Below are positions 63,062 through 64,000 of a DNA stretch of 64,000 bases, piece by piece. The DNA comes from Rhodoblastus acidophilus (lineage in GTDB: Bacteria; Pseudomonadota; Alphaproteobacteria; Rhizobiales; Beijerinckiaceae). Numbering within the stretch: position 1 is the stretch's first letter; the number at the start of each line of letters is the position of its first letter. The notes beneath the pieces were generated by a model. It searched no databases, was not told the origin of the DNA, and saw only the letters and a program-made list of their open reading frames with translations. A program made the position numbers and the translations under genes. The stretch is taken from assembly GCF_009720655.1 (NCBI RefSeq), contig NZ_WNKS01000015.1, forward strand, positions 44,263-108,262, given 5' to 3'.

Positions 63062-63190
63062 ATGGCTGTTCTGTCCCCGGAGCAATCTGAAGAGCTCCAC
63101 AAGTATGTGATCGATGGCGCGCGCGCTTTCCTCGGCATCGCCCTGGTCGCGCACTTCCTCGCTTTCTCGATGACCCCCTGGATGCACTAA
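63062..63190 (+). CDS. pucB: LH2 antenna beta chain, copy 2
   Basis: The protein has 42 residues ([20 protein letters not shown] ... MTPWMH). His31 is the ring bacteriochlorophyll ligand and His13 is the conserved N-terminal His. The gene is too short for most open-frame filters but has the conserved ribosome site and sits 12 bp before pucA2. It differs from copy 3 only at residues 6 (Pro/Ala) and 22 (Ala/Val). Confidence 0.95.
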   Translation: MAVLSPEQSEELHKYVIDGARAFLGIALVAHFLAFSMTPWMH

Positions 63191-63202
63191 GGAGCTCCGG
63201 TT

Positions 63203-63385
63203 ATGAACCAAGGCAAAATCTGGACCGTCGTCAACCCGGCCGTCGGCCTTCCCCTGCTGCTCGGCTCCGTGGCCATCACCGCTCTGCTGGTGCACCTCGC
63301 CATTCTGACGCACACCACCTGGTTCCCCGCGTTCATGCAGGGCGGCCTGAAGAAGGCGGCGTCGATCGAGCAGATCGTCGGCTGA
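63203..63385 (+). CDS. pucA: LH2 antenna alpha chain, copy 2 (B800-820-like)
   Basis: The protein has 60 residues ([20 protein letters not shown] ...), with His31 as ligand, Thr36-His37, and Phe44-Met45 (WFPAFMQGG), again predicting B800-820 absorption. The C-terminus ([12 protein letters not shown]) is longer than in the crystallised strain 10050 chain as I recall it. GGAGC lies before the ATG. Confidence 0.95.
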   Translation: MNQGKIWTVVNPAVGLPLLLGSVAITALLVHLAILTHTTWFPAFMQGGLKKAASIEQIVG

Positions 63386-63561
63386 TCGCATGAAGCCGCT
63401 CTGTTGGCGGTGCGGAATACGCCCGGATTGCGCACGGCAGGCGTTGGCTTTTGGAGGGTCCGCCGCCGCGCCAGCTCCTCGAACCGCCTCATGACAGAGC
63501 GACGCGTGTTCGCCTGACTGACGACGCCATGCGTCGATCAGCCAAGTGAAAGCGAATAGTT

Positions 63562-63587
63562 CGGTCGGCGCAAAACGGCGCCGACCG
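63562..63587 (+). terminator. Hairpin after puc operon 2
   Basis: CGGTCGGCGC (63562-63571) and GCGCCGACCG (63578-63587) pair around AAAACG. Its position after pucA2 matches the terminator after pucA1, but only TGTT follows instead of a T-run, so termination may be weak. Confidence 0.55.
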
Positions 63588-63693
63588 TGTTCCGCACCAA
63601 AAGGGCAGCCAAGCTGAGCCTCAAGGGAAAACCCCAAGGCCAATGTCCGGATTCCCCCCATGGGAAGCTGCCGGATTTTCTGACATGGGGTTA

Positions 63694-63854
63694 TGTCAAC
63701 CCAAGTTGATCTCTCAAGACGTCAATCTATGATGACACCTGCGTTCGGACGACGATATCTCTTTGATTTCGCAGTGCTTGCGCCGCCCAGTCGCTGGGGC
63801 GCCCGCGTGCGGGTTTCGCACGATAACAACAGCGGCTTATCTAAGAGGTGTACA
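63694..63854 (+). promoter_or_regulatory. puc promoter module 3
   Basis: Site 1 at 63694 is degenerate (TGT-N12-ATC). Site 2 at 63720-63737 is CGT-N12-ACA, one mismatch from consensus; the spacing is again 26 bp. The leader hairpin (CGCCGCCCAG-TCG-CTGGGGCG) and AAGAGGTGTACA follow. Confidence 0.75.
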
Positions 63855-63983
63855 ATGGCTGTTCTGTCTGCGGAGCAATCTGAAGAGCTCCACAAGTATG
63901 TGATCGATGGCGCGCGCGTCTTCCTCGGCATCGCCCTGGTCGCGCACTTCCTCGCTTTCTCGATGACCCCCTGGATGCACTAA
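63855..63983 (+). CDS. pucB: LH2 antenna beta chain, copy 3
   Basis: The protein has 42 residues ([20 protein letters not shown] ... MTPWMH), nearly identical to copy 2. His31 and His13 are conserved. Its start lies exactly 793 bp after that of copy 2, which suggests recent tandem duplication of the whole unit. Confidence 0.95.
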   Translation: MAVLSAEQSEELHKYVIDGARVFLGIALVAHFLAFSMTPWMH

Positions 63984-63995
63984 GGAGCTCCGGTT

Positions 63996-64000
63996 ATGAA
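63996..64000 (+). CDS. pucA: Start of LH2 alpha chain, copy 3 (cut by window edge)
   Basis: Only ATGAA is present, but it is preceded by the same TAAGGAGCTCCGGTT spacer as before pucA2, so a third alpha gene almost certainly continues outside the window. Confidence 0.8.

Noticed and set aside
63708..63719. FNR box in puc module 3 (TTGATCTCTCAA)
   Set aside because: It is palindromic in part but does not fit TTGAT-N4-ATCAA and is not conserved in modules 1 and 2.

Overview
The window comes from a GC-rich alphaproteobacterial chromosome, almost certainly a purple non-sulfur phototroph of the order Hyphomicrobiales close to Rhodoblastus (formerly Rhodopseudomonas acidophila). The strongest evidence is at the right end: three tandem pucBA-type LH2 antenna operons whose alpha chains begin [10 protein letters not shown] and closely resemble Rhodoblastus LH2, next to a bacteriophytochrome two-component system. 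No rRNA, tRNA, CRISPR array, insertion sequence or prophage was seen; this is a chromosomal gene mosaic with many small dispersed repeats.

Layout. 0-2.4 kb: end of a UvrD-like helicase translationally coupled to dinB, then an orphan antitoxin-like gene. 2.4-6.8 kb: siroheme synthase cysG with a TrpD2-like gene, then a PfkB kinase and GntR regulator that overlap tail to tail. 6.9-16.3 kb: a minus-strand surface-glycoconjugate island with an unknown 300-aa protein, an RTX-like repeat protein, and four genes (GT4, methyltransferase, two GT2 proteins) linked by 4-bp overlaps. 17.3-23.5 kb: greA and carB with a large GT-C-like membrane protein between them. 23.7-27.2 kb: cytochrome c, GtrA, TspO, a glycine-rich-tail protein and dctA. 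27.3-32.6 kb: a TetR regulator with three palindromic operators facing pspA, yiaA and a 1129-aa LplT-Aas fusion, which looks like one envelope-lipid repair regulon. 33.4-36.2 kb: CBS protein, NicO-type metal exporter and DUF1007 protein. 36.3-41.3 kb: an RND efflux pair and a hydrolase. 41.5-54.3 kb: housekeeping and envelope genes (ferritin-like, prfC, RNase T2, Tat amidohydrolase, rlmJ, csp, GST, nitroreductase, Omp25-like porin, bestrophin-like protein, azlCD). 54.3-58.3 kb: four-cysteine FNR regulator, nadK, NUDIX hydrolase and a LuxR-type regulator. 58.4-61.4 kb: bacteriophytochrome with a NarX-type kinase and a NarL-type response regulator. 61.8-64.0 kb: the puc array.

The most interesting part is 54-64 kb. 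An oxygen sensor, a red/far-red sensor with its response regulator, and three antenna operons lie close together. Each puc operon has its own promoter module with two TGT-N12-ACA-like (PpsR/CrtJ) sites exactly 26 bp apart, and the good and degenerate sites alternate between modules. Both complete alpha chains carry Phe44-Met45 instead of Tyr44-Trp45, which predicts blue-shifted, low-light B800-820 (LH3-like) complexes. Other notable items are a three-hairpin interspersed repeat (three copies), a second repeat family (four copies, two in inverted orientation around a ferritin-like gene), and a perfect 24-bp-stem hairpin beside one of those copies.
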